In this document: positions 22,116-33,369 of the stretch, in pieces
Numbering within the stretch: position 1 is the stretch's first letter
Layout of the letters: each line of letters begins with the position of its first letter
Source of the DNA: Erigeron canadensis
Taxonomy: Eukaryota > Streptophyta > Magnoliopsida > Asterales > Asteraceae
Direction of reading: 5' to 3'
Assembly: GCF_010389155.1 (NCBI RefSeq)
Contig: NC_057765.1
Location: forward strand, 3,410,001-3,474,000
Length of the DNA stretch: 64,000 bases
The notes under the pieces: model-generated
What the model saw: only the letters and a program-made list of their open reading frames with translations
Databases searched by the model: none
Told to the model about the DNA's origin: nothing
Made by a program: the position numbers and the translations under genes

Positions 22116-24019
22116 TCTACAATATAACTAAAAGAGGGGGTTGGGGGTACACATGGCACCCATAATCCCCCTCTTTAAATCTAATACTCTCTTCCCATTA
22201 ATCCACAAATTTTTATAATATATTTATCTTTGACCGGCCCTCTATTTTTAATTAACAAACCGACCCTTTATTCTTTTTATCTATATCTATAAATACATAT
22301 AAACCCAAAAATCTATCCTTCAAAAAAAAAAAAACCCTACGTTAGCTTCTTCTTTCTGTTCGGCAAAAAAGAATCGCACGACTGGACTACCATGGTTATC
22401 GATAATTAATAAAATTTGTATCTACTTTGAAGTATGAAAGGATTAAGGTTGTTTGTGGTGCGGATTCGTGGCTGTTTACGTTTTTTGCTCTATTTTGGTG
22501 ATCTTCATAGGTATTTCTTAATAGTTATAATAGTAGGAGGTCTTGAGTTCGTTTCGAGATCTTTTGGGATCGTTTCAAGTTCGTTTCGGGATGACCTTCG
22601 ATATCGTTAGGAGGCATACTCCAATCTATTGTTACATAATGATCGCTTATTATTAAACGTCATATAGATTTTGTTAGACAATGGAACGTAATGATTGTTA
22701 CATTATGATATTGTTAGAACAGTGGCGTGTGGTGTTGTTGCATAAAGGAGGTTTGGGAAAATTTAGGCTCATTATGATAATGCTGTGTGGCACATGCAGA
22801 TTGTTATTGCATCAAGAGCCAGGGTTTTGTCTTATTTTTGGATGCGCTCGATTGCATGTCAAAATACAATTTTTAATTAGCCATATGTAGTCTTACTTGG
22901 CGCATCTTATATGTGTAGCTCTTTTTTTTAAAGAGGCTAAAGATGGGGAACCAGCATGGTTGCGCATGTTCTTTTAATTTTTCTTTATGGTATAGCAAAC
23001 GATAAAAGAGATTACGTGGAAGGAAATGGTTTATTATCATCTTAAAGCTGTTGATGCGAAATGAGCTATGTAAATAAGTAAGCATGTAAGTTCTTAAGAG
23101 TTAATTAACATTGATTATAAGTTGTTGATATGCATACAGCATACGTATGTTAAGTTTTATGTTATTGTTATCTCTTTTAATTTAGTTTATTGTCTATTAT
23201 AGGTTCATTATAACACATGTTAATCATCATCTATGACTCCATGTTGTTCATGTATGGACTCTTTCGTTCTATGTTGATGAATTGGTATGTACTTCTTTTT
23301 CCAAATTATATACTATAGACTTTTTGTTTCTCTTTTGTTGAGCTTAACTCTAAAGTGTTTAGTCTAAAATTGTTGGTTGTGTTTGTAATAAGTTTAGATA
23401 TAACAAACTACAAATTTTTTATTTAACTAAAGTTGAAAAAAAGGGGGTAAACTGGAATCAATATTTATATGGAGTTATTTTTCATATATATTTTTTTTAG
23501 CTTTCATATTGATTAAGTTATGATATTGATCATATTGATGGTTGCTCGAATAATACTGTTATTGTGTAAAATTTTAAATCGTCTAAGTTATGCATTTCTT
23601 TTATTTTTTATCAAACAACTGCTTCCTATGGATATTAATATACTTTTAGACTACCTGTCCATTATGAGTTGTCCCGTAATAAAACCAGTTGTTGCTGATA
23701 CCCTATTCTCGGTACCTTATTCTCCTTCTTCCATAATGTTTTTTCGATTCTTATAGTTAATTTGTTTGGGGTTCATTTTTTAAAATTGGATTAAATACAT
23801 AGAAACACACTAAGAGAACTTACCAGTTTTTTCCATGTTTTTTTTCCCCTATTAGCAGAGCATTACCATACATGGCTCGGTTAATGATGCAGTGCTATTA
23901 AGGTAGCAAATTTCCAAGTTGATTTTGGTATATCTATTTAATATATTTGAATTCCAATTTTTTAGCTTTAATTAATATGTTTTGAGACTGCCCGTTCATT
24001 GGACGGGTCTGAACACTAG
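22116..24019 (+). mobile_element. Helitron C
   Basis: It starts TCTACAATATAACTAAAAGA and ends with hairpin CCCGT-TCATTGG-ACGGG, spacer, and CACTAG followed by T. Only TA separates it from the end of Helitron A, so two relatives stand head-to-tail. The interior (22.3-23.8 kb) has short exon-like stretches but no gene I can name, and no helicase. Size 1.9 kb. Confidence 0.7.
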
Positions 24020-24529
24020 TATATATATATATATATTCTCTATCTAGGCACATCATAAGCAATTGAATATCACTTTTTAACAAGGATAAGGGTTTACCCC
24101 ATAAATTGTGGTTCACAAATTCCATTTTGGCTGTAACGGTTTTGTATTCAACAAACCGGTTTAATAACATTAATGTGATTTACTGACTTTATTAAACTAC
24201 AAAACAACACATTAAATTTTTGTCACATGGTGTTTCAAGTTAGGTGAATAAATGTAGATTATATATATGGAACATGCTTACAACAAACTTATGCAAAAAA
24301 ACCATTAAGCAAATCAATTGTTTTTCATCTTAGAAACATTGCATCCTATGATATTCCCATCTTTGAGTTATCTTTTAGATTTTTGCGAGAATAAATCATT
24401 AAGTGATCAAGTTCTTAAGGGAATTGCATCAAACACAAAATCAGGCTATTACTTTTACGGTTATATACTTATATATATGTTTGTTTTCTTTCAAGATAAT
24501 CAGCCCGGTTCTAGCTAGCTAGGTAGGGT
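24020..24529. other. Intergenic, no gene seen
   Basis: A TA run at 24020-24036, then AT-rich DNA without recognisable content. Confidence 0.45.
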
Positions 24530-24542
24530 TGGATTGGGTATA

Positions 24543-24685
24543 TTTTTTTTTTTATCGCATTCTATTCTATTCCTAATACTAATTTACATGTATTTAATCC
24601 ACCCCACAAATGTGAGAAGTGAAACTCGAACTCAGGTGGATCCTCTCAAGGTCAAAAACCTTACCATTGGGCCACCAACCCAAGG
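24543..24685 (-). mobile_element. SINE with 13-base target duplication
   Basis: On the minus strand an A-box (TGGCCCAATGG) and B-box (GAGTTCGAGTT) lie near the 5' end, and the 3' end is an A-run (T-run at 24543-24554 on +). The flanks are perfect 13-base repeats TGGATTGGGTATA (24530-24542 and 24686-24698). This is a complete 143-base SINE insertion. Confidence 0.8.
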
Positions 24686-25429
24686 TGGATTGGGTATAAT
24701 TTTACCTTCTAAACAAGGAGCATGGATATACAACAAATTATGGATGATGAAAGGTGTATCATCTTGCTTGGTAATGTATATCAGCTTCTTATGCTTAGTA
24801 TTATATCTACGTAATGATACTAGTACCGATCGAGCGTGTAGTGTGTATTGTGCGACACCGTAAAAAAAGAATTTTTTCTTAATTTTTATATATATAGATT
24901 CGGATTAAATAATTCATTTATTACTACTAATAATAATTACAAATACAGTTTGATTAGAACTTATATAAGTATATTTAAAAAAATATTATTTTAAAAATAT
25001 TAGGTAGAGATTATCATAAATCTAAAACTCATATTGACCTATTTTTTCAATAATACCTTGGTCCGTTTCAATCTAAACCCATTTTGATCTAAACTCATCT
25101 TGACCTATTTTTTCAAATGACCCATCTTGACCCAAACCCATCCTAACCCAACAATCCAACCCAACCCAACCCACCCATTTTGCCACCTATAAATAAATAA
25201 CACATTCGTAGTAGGCCCTAGTTATGTGCAGGCCCATTGCATAACTTATTCACATTGCATATTGGACAGTTAGTCGACTTTTATTGACTAATGCTATCTT
25301 TTCTTTCTGTGAATTTGCAGGGCTTGTTGATTCAGTATTTTCTACATATACAAACTATGAATGGGGTAATGCTGATGTTTTTTCATAAAGTTATTGGAAA
25401 ATTTTTGTTTGTATCTATTTAGAAAGTAG

Positions 25430-26815
25430 GAACAAGTTTTGACATTAACCGCCCATGGGTTGCGGATCATAGGGTCCTAAAAAAGCTTGAAGGATTTTTT
25501 TTCATGCAATTGCGAATATGAAAGCTTACAAACAGTGTCACATGTTTCAAACCTTCATTAGAGACTGTTATTACAACCAGAGAAGAGCATTCACATTTGG
25601 CCCTAAGGGAGATATTTAGTTATATTTTGGCCTACAAGATGTTTACGCCATATCAATGATCTAGTTGATGGGAAACCAGTTATTTGTAATGATATGCTTG
25701 CTGAGGAGCTTTGCACTAATATGGTTGGATCTTATAAACTTTATAAAAATTAAAAACTGTAGGTGTCTAAAGTTTGGCTGAGTGATGAGTTTGAAAAAGC
25801 TTCAGAAAACCCAACAGAGGATGTGCTTATTTATCATGTACGGGGGTATCTACTTTACCTTATTGGAACTAAGATTCTTCCCAACAGTGATATTCTAGTT
25901 TTTTCCCTGTCTACTGTTTACAATTCTTGCAAGATGTGGATCCTAAAGCTTTAAATAGTGTTGCATGGGGTGCTGCTGCCCATTGCCTTTTGACTTCAAC
26001 CATCTCCAGCCAGACCTCCAATGGTTGCTTGGGACCATCGTGGCTCTATGAGCTATTCTTATAAACTTGATGTTTTATGCAATTTTGCCCTATTTTTGAT
26101 ATAATTCTGACTTCATATTATAAACTATTTGTAGATGTCTTTTTTGGAAAGAATTCCAAGAATAAGAGAAACTTTCTTGGTTGAAATACCTGGCGAGTGT
26201 GAGAAAGACATCCCTTTTCATACTTACTACAGCCGACATATGGTCTAACCAGGCTACCGAACGAATAATAAGCCTAATTTGCTGAGTGAGTTGGAGGCTA
26301 TTCGGTTCAACATGAGAGATGAGGTGTGTTTTTGCAAATCCCTATTTTCAACAACCATAAAGCCGATACCTTTTTCAACTTTAGGCAATTTAAGTATTTG
26401 CGTAATATTTCAGGATATAGCCTGGACACTGTATGAGGAGTACAAGGCATATAGGCGTCAAAGAATCTTTTTTTCGCAGGTGGTCTTGATCAACTTTAAT
26501 CAGTTTCAGTATCATGAGCCGGAAAGGGATCCCAAACAGCTCTCAATCATAAATCTAGAAGAAGTGGGTGAGCAGGAAAAACTGAAAATGACTGGGTCTA
26601 GGGGAACCACACAGAGATCTTACTACAAAAGATATGAAAAATACATAAAAATGTGGGAAGAAAGACATCTGGAAACCCTCTGTATTAGGTACACCAGTCC
26701 TGGTTTTACACTTCCACTTGAACCAGACCAAAATTATCCCATTGTTTATGCTCTTTTTCATCTTCTTCTTCATAAACAATGGGATAACTTTGGTCTGGTT
26801 CAAGTGGAAGTGTAA
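25430..26815 (+). pseudogene. Plant mobile domain (PMD) gene relic, left arm
   Basis: Pieces of one PMD (aminotransferase-like, MAIN/MAIL-type) protein appear in changing frames: an RPWVADH.VL motif near 25460; then VYAIS..., the equivalent of the conserved GLxxxGxPV segment, near 25640; WLSDEFEKA...YHVRGYLLYLIGTKILPN at 25763-25890; QDVDPKALNSVAWGAAAHCLL near 25930; then LINFNQFQYHEPERDPKQL (26480-26540) with a C-terminal YYKRYEKYIKMWEERH. The order matches the family: YLLYLIG...WGAA...F...E.H.PERV.RQFG...W..R. Multiple stops and frameshifts make it a pseudogene. PMD genes occur in MULE and gypsy elements and as domesticated genes. Confidence 0.65.
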
Positions 26816-28090
26816 AACCAAGACCGGTGTCCCTAATAGAGAGGGTTTCCAGATGTCTTTCTTCCCACATTTTTATGTATTTTTCATATCTTTTGTAGTA
26901 AGATCTCTGTGTGGTTCCCATAGACCCAGTCATTTTCAGTTTTTCCTGCTCACCCACTTCTTCTAGATCTATGATTGAGAGCTGTTTGGGATCCCTTTCC
27001 GGCTCATGATACTGAAACTGATTAAAGTTGATCAAGACCACCCGCGAAAAAAATATTCTTTGACGCCTATATGCCTTGTACTCCTCATACGGTGTCCGGA
27101 CTATATCCTGAAATATTACGCAAATACTTAAATTGCCTAAAGTTGAAAAAGGTATCGGCTTTATGGGTGTTGAAAATGGGGATTTGCAAAATCACACCTC
27201 ATCTCTCATGTTGAACCGAATAGCCTCCAACTCACTCAGCAAATTAGGCTTATTATTCATTCGGTTGCCTGGTTGGACCATATGTTGGCTGCAGTAAGTA
27301 TGAAGAGGGATGTCTTTCTCACACTCGCTAGATATTTCAACCAAGAAAGTTTCTCTTATTCTTGGAATTCTTTCCAAAAAAGACATCTACAAATAGTTTA
27401 TAATATGAAGTCAGAATAATCTCAAAAATAGGGCAAAATTGCATAAAACATCAAGTTTATAAGAATAGTTCATAGAGCCACGATGGTCCCAAGAAACCAT
27501 TGAAAGTCTGGCTGGAGATGGTTGAAGTCAAAAGGCAATGGGCAACAACACCCTATGCAACACTATTTAAAGTTTTAGGATCCACATCTTGCAAGAATTG
27601 TAACAGTAGACAGGGAAAAAACTAGAATTATCACTGTTAGGAAGAATCTTAGTTCCAATCAGGTAAAGTAGATACCCCCGTACATGATAAATAAGCACAT
27701 CCTCTGTTGGGTTTTCTGAAGCTTTTTCAAACTCATCACTCAGCCAAACTTTAGACACCTACAGTTTTTAATTTTTATAAAGTTTATAAGATCCAACCAT
27801 ATTAGTGCAAATCTCCTCAGCAAGCTAACTGGTTTCCCATCAACTAGATTATTGATATGGCGTAAACATCTTGTAGGCCAAAATATAACTAAATATCTCC
27901 GTTAGGGCCAAATGTGAATGCTCTTCTCTGGTTGTAATAGCAGTCTCTAATGATGGTTTGAAACATGTGACACTGTTTGTAAGCTTTCATATTCGCAATT
28001 GCATGAAAAAAAATCCTTCAAGCTTTTTTAGGACCCTATGATCCGCAACCCATGGGCGGTTAATGTCCAAGCTTGTTCCTACTTTCTAAA
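26706..28090 (-). pseudogene. Plant mobile domain (PMD) gene relic, right arm
   Basis: This is the mirror copy of the left-arm relic, read on the minus strand toward the centre. It shows VLINFNQFQYHEPERDPKQL and YYKRYEKYIKMWEERHLETL in one frame (26706-27041), LERIPRIRETFLVEISSE (27192-27386) and WLSDEFEKA...YLLYLIGTKILPN (27567-27758). The same lesions occur in both arms (for example the break after PNSD), so the gene was already dead before the inverted duplication. A few changes are private to each arm. Confidence 0.6.
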
Positions 28091-28469
28091 TAGATACAAA
28101 ACAAAAATTTTCCAATAAATTTATGGAAAAACATCAGCATTATCCCATTCATAGTTTGTATATGTAGAAAATACTGAATCAACAAGCCCTGCAAATTCAC
28201 AGAAAGAAAAGGTAGCATTAGTCAATAAAAGTCGACTAACTGTCCAATATGCAATGTGAATAAGTTATGCAATGGGCCTGCACATAACTAGGGCCTACTA
28301 CTAATGTGTTATTTATTTATAGGTGGCAAAATGGGTAGGTTGGGTTGGATTGTTGGGTTAGGATGGGTTTGGGTATAAGTGGGTATAGGTCAAGATGTGT
28401 CATTTGAAAAAATAGGTCAAGATGAGTTTGGATCAAAATGGGTTTAGATTGAAACGGACCAAGGTATTA

Positions 28470-29970
28470 CTGATATTGAGGCACTAATTAGTAATTGACA
28501 GATTCGATCTTCCGAGCGGTGACATAATAGTGAAAATAATGAGATGACTTCAAGAAGGCGTGTGATCCTCTGTCTATTTTGTACACGAGAGTAATCCTCT
28601 AGTCAATTCCTCCTCTTCCACCAATTTGTGATGCTTCTGGAATATGAACTGTGATTTCTAAAGAACTTATCAAATGATTTCATTATTTCATGTCGAATCA
28701 AATACCCGTACTCTACCATTCTTGGATATGCATGAAAGATATGATGACGAAGTTGATTGTGGAGTTGATGACCTGTATATATAGGTGCCCTTTAGTTTAC
28801 ATTTGACCATCTGACGTCTATGACTAGCATCTTGTCATCCTTGTGCTCAAATTTATTGATGTGATTTACGCTAGAGGCAACAAAATGGGTGGGTTGACAG
28901 CTTGGGTAACGGGTCAAACATTGTATGGCCGGGTTCACAGCTTGGGTAGTGTGTGTTGGAAGATGACTACTGAAAGTTATATACTTGAGAAGATAACCAC
29001 GTCACAGAAAACTAAATTTTGTCCAGAACAAAAAAAGAAATCTAAATTCTCTAAGGTCAAATCTCTAAGGTCAAATCCCTAAGGTCAAGTCTACATATTT
29101 AGCTAAAGAATACAGATCTATTGTTTAGTATGTCATCAGGGTTGCCAAATGTAACCATTATCCTTCACTCTGAACCATTCAAAGAAACAAGCACCTTGAT
29201 TCCTGAAAGGGTTTAAGTACATAGCATCAATATGGTCGTTGCATTAAACGTCTCCATTAGTCATCTCTGCACATGCATACTTAGTTACCCTAAATCTTTT
29301 TGCTGAACCAGTCAAACATATGCGACCATGGATTAACCTGATTAACCTGAACTTTTGGAGTATTTTTAGCCATAGGTATGCAGTCATCACTATAAGTTTG
29401 CTTTCTCCTTTTGTCGTGCACGATATAATTTGAAATAGGACATACCTTTTGAGTTATTAATACCCAAGTTGGCATTAACAAGTGTATTATCCACATCTCG
29501 AGTCGACATTTCAATCTACAAAACATATAGTGGATATGGATTATTCTGTCATAGAGGTATTGTTCTTCTTTGAAGTGATAGTCCAGTTCATATGCATAAT
29601 ATCCACACACCTTTTTTCACTAATTCAGAAGAGTACTTCAAGCCGTCTTTTATGGATGGTACGGAAAGGGAAAGTCACTATGCTGTAAGTTCTATGTGCT
29701 TAGATATTAGTTTATCTGGAGTTTATGATTTCACATCCTTATGCAACATCACCTCTAACATCTTTCTGATTGTAAGTTGCTGATGCTGTTAGTTAATCTT
29801 GATAACAGTGATGATAAGTTTATTTAATTACATTTAAGTTTAATTGGAATTCAATCTTCATTTAACGGTGTTGGTTTTCTTTATTAGTATCAAATGTCCA
29901 TGTCATCCTATGATTATATTCTATTCTTTCAACTTGAGATGTTGATCTTCTTTGAATTATGACTTGTGCA
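28470..29970. other. Mixed DNA with exon-like scraps, no gene called
   Basis: An exon-like stretch (about 29632-29682, EEYFKPSFMDGTERESHYA) is bounded by TTCAG and GTAAGT, but I do not recognise the protein. A phrase of about 65 bases at 29334-29400 (TTAACCTGAACTTTTGGAG...GGTATGCAGTCATCA) recurs at 30245-30305 in diverged form. Confidence 0.35.
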
Positions 29971-29971
29971 G

Positions 29972-30173
29972 CTAAAGAGATGAGTGCGGATAAAATGCAA
30001 GCCAAAAAGTCTTCCTTCGGATAGTACACAAGATGCATGTGAAGCTTAGCGACATGGTTAAAGTGATTGCAGGACGTGAAAAGGGAAAAGTCGGTGAGAT
30101 TACCAAGCTTGTGAAGCACAACAGAACTGTGGTTGTCAAAGAAATTAATTTGAAAACCAAACATGTCATCTAA
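29972..30173 (+). pseudogene. RPL24: Fragment of plastid ribosomal protein L24 gene (KOW domain)
   Basis: After an AG acceptor (29970-29971) the reading gives LKR, then, past a stop and a frameshift, HKMHVKLSDMVKVIAGREKG and KVGEITKLVKHNRTVVVKEI, then NLKTKHV and a stop. This matches the start of the second part of nuclear-encoded chloroplast 50S ribosomal protein L24, including the KOW motif (VKVIAGREKGKVGEITKL). The N-terminal transit peptide and the C-terminal two thirds are absent. The retained splice acceptor shows it is a genomic fragment, not a processed cDNA copy. It lies in a region of other small scraps, so transposon capture is likely, but no enclosing ends were fixed. Confidence 0.75.
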
Positions 30174-30647
30174 GCAATTGCAAATTAACTCAGTTACTCC
30201 AGATTTCTTTGCTGGTGCAACCAATCACAAATACAAGAACCTTGGATAAATCTGATTAACTTGAACTTTTGAGAAATTGCTGACTATAGATAGGCAGTCA
30301 TCATTAGAACCGTGCTTACACATAGTGGAATGAGGGGGCTGAGTAACGGGCTACTATGCCATGATGCAACGCTACATGTGTGTTCATGTTGTGTATTGCT
30401 TATTTCATACAGAAAAAGGATGTTTGTTGTATCTTACAGATTCCTCATCACGTAGCCATTGATTAACCAATGGACTATGTCATGATGCAACGCTAGGTGT
30501 GTATTGTGTACCACATTTTTTTATACTGAAGACGAATGTCCATTGTGGTTCCTCATGTCACACAATAGTCACATCCTAGGAGAATCATATAATTTTACAA
30601 TACTGTATGATTAAGTGCATATTTATGTGTTTACTTTTCATATTATT

Positions 30648-31078
30648 AGACAGGGCCGACAAGTGAATTTTAATATACGTGTGCGAGATCGAATTTCAAA
30701 AAATGGGGCCCATATAAAAAATAGATATAGGTATAAATTTTTTACGATAAAAACTATAAATGTACAAACAAAAGTATTAATTACTTATAAGATTTCTTAA
30801 ACACAAAATGTTTCATATCATAAAGGTAGTTAGAACTTATCATTGAATTCATTTTTGGTTAAATGATGCCTTTCTTCGAGCCATTTTTGAAGCAAAAACA
30901 TTGATCAAACTTTTATAATCAATACTATCTAATAAATCATTCTCAATTGCTATTATTGCCAATCCATTTAACCTCTCTTTGGACATTGTCAACCGCAAAT
31001 ATAACTTTAATAGCTTAATTAAGTTTTGAAAATAGGGGTCGTCTTACAAAATGGGGGCCCACTTTAAATGTGCTGACC
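30648..31078. mobile_element. hAT-like relic (low confidence)
   Basis: CAGGGCCGACAAGTGAAT at the left and GTGCTGACCTA at the right are weakly inverted. Phrases such as AATGGGGCCCATATAAAA and AATGGGGGCCCACTTTAAA near both ends suggest subterminal repeats. No coding potential. Confidence 0.3.
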
Positions 31079-31129
31079 TATATTGCACATGCCAAGATCC
31101 TCCACTCTTATTAGATAAGAATTATTTGC

Positions 31130-31800
31130 AACTAGCTAGCACCGGTGGTAATTATAGAAACTTACTAAAAGTCGAAAACCAAAAATTCCTTGGAGAGGGG
31201 ATTTCGGCCGAACCCAAAAGAGAAGAGAGAAGGAGTTTTGTGTGTGAATTGAATTTAATTAAAACCCTTAGACTTAAGCCCCTATTTATAGGATTAATTC
31301 ATAGGGTTTTAAACTTGGTGACCAAGTAATCTCAAGGCCAAAAAGCCTTGAGAATTCCGGCCCCCGTATATGGCATTAGAGTCCAACACTAATTTCCTTA
31401 TTTCACAATTAATCCTATTTTTAATTAACTAAATACAATTAACCTTTTAACTTATTTAAATTGATTATTTTTGTGATCAAACTAATCTGTTATATACAAA
31501 TTTAAGCTCTATTTGTGCAATTTATGGAGTTTGTGTGTGAAAAGGTGTTTGAGTGTGTATGGAGGTTAGGGATGAAGATTAGAGAGAAAATATGTGGAAT
31601 GTGTGTGTTTTTAATTAAGAAATGGTAAAAGTCTTACAAATTAGGTGTGGAAGGGGGTATTTATACCATAAATCTAAGATTTCACTAATGCCCCTTCCAT
31701 CTCTAAAATATTACATTTTAACACCATTTTTAGGTCTAACATTCTTCCCCTTGGTGTTGAAATGTAATTCAACGTCTTTAAATACGAATTTGTTGATGAA
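31130..31800 (-). other. LTR- or promoter-like DNA on the minus strand
   Basis: Two TATA-type boxes read on the minus strand: CCTATAAATAGGGG (31276-31291) and GGTATAAATACCCC (31652-31667). Each is followed by a C/T-rich leader-like tract. This resembles LTR or captured promoter DNA. No LTR borders or ORF could be fixed. Confidence 0.35.
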
Positions 31801-31849
31801 GGTCTTTGAAGAGATGAGGGGCGGCGATCCAAGAGATGGTAGTGATTGG

Positions 31850-32060
31850 ACACGGTACGGGTTCTGCCCATGCCGTTGTCGGTGTCGGCGCCGTGGATAG
31901 AAGAGAGGCAGATATGGTCGTGGTGGTGGTTGGAGGACGACTGGTGGTCGGAAATGATGGTAGTGGTGGTTGTGGTAGGAGATGATAATGGTGTTGACCG
32001 GGGATGATGGTAGTGCTGGTGGTGGCCTAAATGATGGTGGTAAGTGGAGTAGCAACAACA
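31850..32060. repeat. GGT/GAT-rich low-complexity tract
   Basis: A block of GTGGTGGT, GATGATGG and similar triplets. It yields His/Ser/Thr-rich reading frames on the minus strand, which are a by-product of the composition and not a gene. Confidence 0.6.
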
Positions 32061-32291
32061 TGAGAGAAAAGGGAAAAGATTAATCTGGGCCATAAATCAA
32101 TATTTTAAATGGCGAGGATCTTTTTCCAGTTTTTAAAAAAATAAAAAGAAAGTATTTTCAGATAAAGAATTCTCATGATATTATATAAGTATATATGATA
32201 AGATAATATGTTTCCGTCTATCATCACTTTTATTATTTTTTCCCTAGGTAATATATAAATGATCAGTGGATATGAACAGAGATTCAATGAT

Positions 32292-32422
32292 GGGAAATGA
32301 TATCCACACAACACAAATTAGCCATCCACAACATACGTATATATTATACTGCATAGTATACAGCTATGTAAAGCATTGATTGTTGTGGATGACTAATTTG
32401 TGTTGTGGGGATATCACTTCCC
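32292..32422. mobile_element. Mutator-type MITE with 9-base target duplication
   Basis: The ends GGGAAATGATATCC and GGATATCACTTCCC begin inverted repeats of about 45 bases (ACAACACAAATTAG, CATCCACAACA). The flanks TTCAATGAT (32283-32291 and 32423-32431) are a perfect 9-base duplication, typical of Mutator-like elements. A related sequence near 44896-44910 shows the site without the element. Confidence 0.85.
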
Positions 32423-32554
32423 TTCAATGATCATTAATATACTCTTCTCAAACAATAATTACATCTTCGATTATGGTTGGGCTGGTATTGGTATTGGCGG
32501 AATGTAGTGGGGGCCTTCCTAGAACTTCTAGCTACTATCTGAATATTATATATA

Positions 32555-33033
32555 GGGAAAAGTTATTTTGAGAACTTTTTTTTTGTGAGAACTTTTGAGA
32601 ACTTTTCAAATCAAACCCAACCGATGATTATTCTTTACATGAAAATTGTTTTTTGATTGTTTTCTGAATAACTTATGTGTAATTTTGAAGTTTATAATTG
32701 TGTGGAGGCATGGATTATCATCTGTTATACAATTATATGGAGATTTGGATTTTTGATCACATGTGCACGAATATTGCTATGATCACATGTATGCAAGTCG
32801 ATCACATGTAATCATAGCAATATTCGTGCACATGTGACCAAAAATCCAAATCTCCACATAATTGTATAAGAATGATAATCTATGTCTCCATACAATTATA
32901 AACTTCAAAATTACACATAAGTTATTCAGAAAACAATCAAAAAACAATTTTCATGTAAAGAATAATCATCGGTTGGGCTTAATTTGAAAAGTTCTTAAAG
33001 GTTCTCGCAAAAAAAAGTTCTCAAAATAACTTT

Positions 33034-33039
<6 letters not shown>
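32555..33039. mobile_element. Foldback element, GGG-GAGAAC family, member 1
   Basis: The whole 485 bases fold back on themselves around a centre at about 32800. The outer ends read AGTTATTTTGAGAACTTTTT and its complement, and the inner arms share GAATATTGCTATGAT. The element sits after TATATA and before a TA run. The arms are about 240 bases and about 95 percent alike by eye. No ORF. Confidence 0.75.

Positions 33040-33040
<1 letters not shown>

Positions 33041-33065
<25 letters not shown>
33041..33065. repeat. TA microsatellite
   Basis: About 12 uninterrupted TA units lie next to the foldback element. Confidence 0.9.
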
Positions 33066-33069
<4 letters not shown>

Positions 33070-33369
33070 TTATATGTATATATAAAGCTTAAAATTAAAA
33101 TGACTATGTCGTATAAAAATTCACCGCAATAGTATGATTAACAAGCAGTGCAAGATACATAAGTGTCGTATTTCGTTTTTCTAATTCATTTTGGCCCTCC
33201 CGCGAAAAAAATTCACGTTTTGCCACTGGGTATTGGTTATCAATTTTAACACCGTAGCTTCATATTCTAGCATCAGTTTTTTTATTTTTTTTTTATTTTC
33301 ATTTTTAACCAGTTGACCATAGCTTCAAGTCCTAGCATCAAAGTTTTTCATTTTTAGTTTTATTGATAA

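Larger units (their letters stand above)
25052..28469. repeat. 3.4-kb palindrome with 1.7-kb arms
   Basis: The left arm (25052-26750) and right arm (26771-28469) are inverted copies around a 20-base spacer, CTCTTTTTCATCTTCTTCTT. By eye they are well over 90 percent identical. Differences include substitutions and an extra phrase of about 16 bases in the right arm near 28370-28390. The outer ends read AATACCTTGGTCCGTTTC and its complement. Both arms carry the same decayed plant-mobile-domain gene, running toward the centre. A transcript across it would form a long hairpin. Confidence 0.85.

Noticed and set aside
29862..30224. 120-residue minus-strand ORF over the L24 fragment
   Set aside because: It is the antisense shadow of the + strand ribosomal-protein reading, which has a recognisable KOW domain.
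31674..32093. 139-residue His/Ser/Thr-rich minus-strand ORF
   Set aside because: Composition follows a GGT/GAT-rich repeat tract; no domain, and overlapping frames are equally open.
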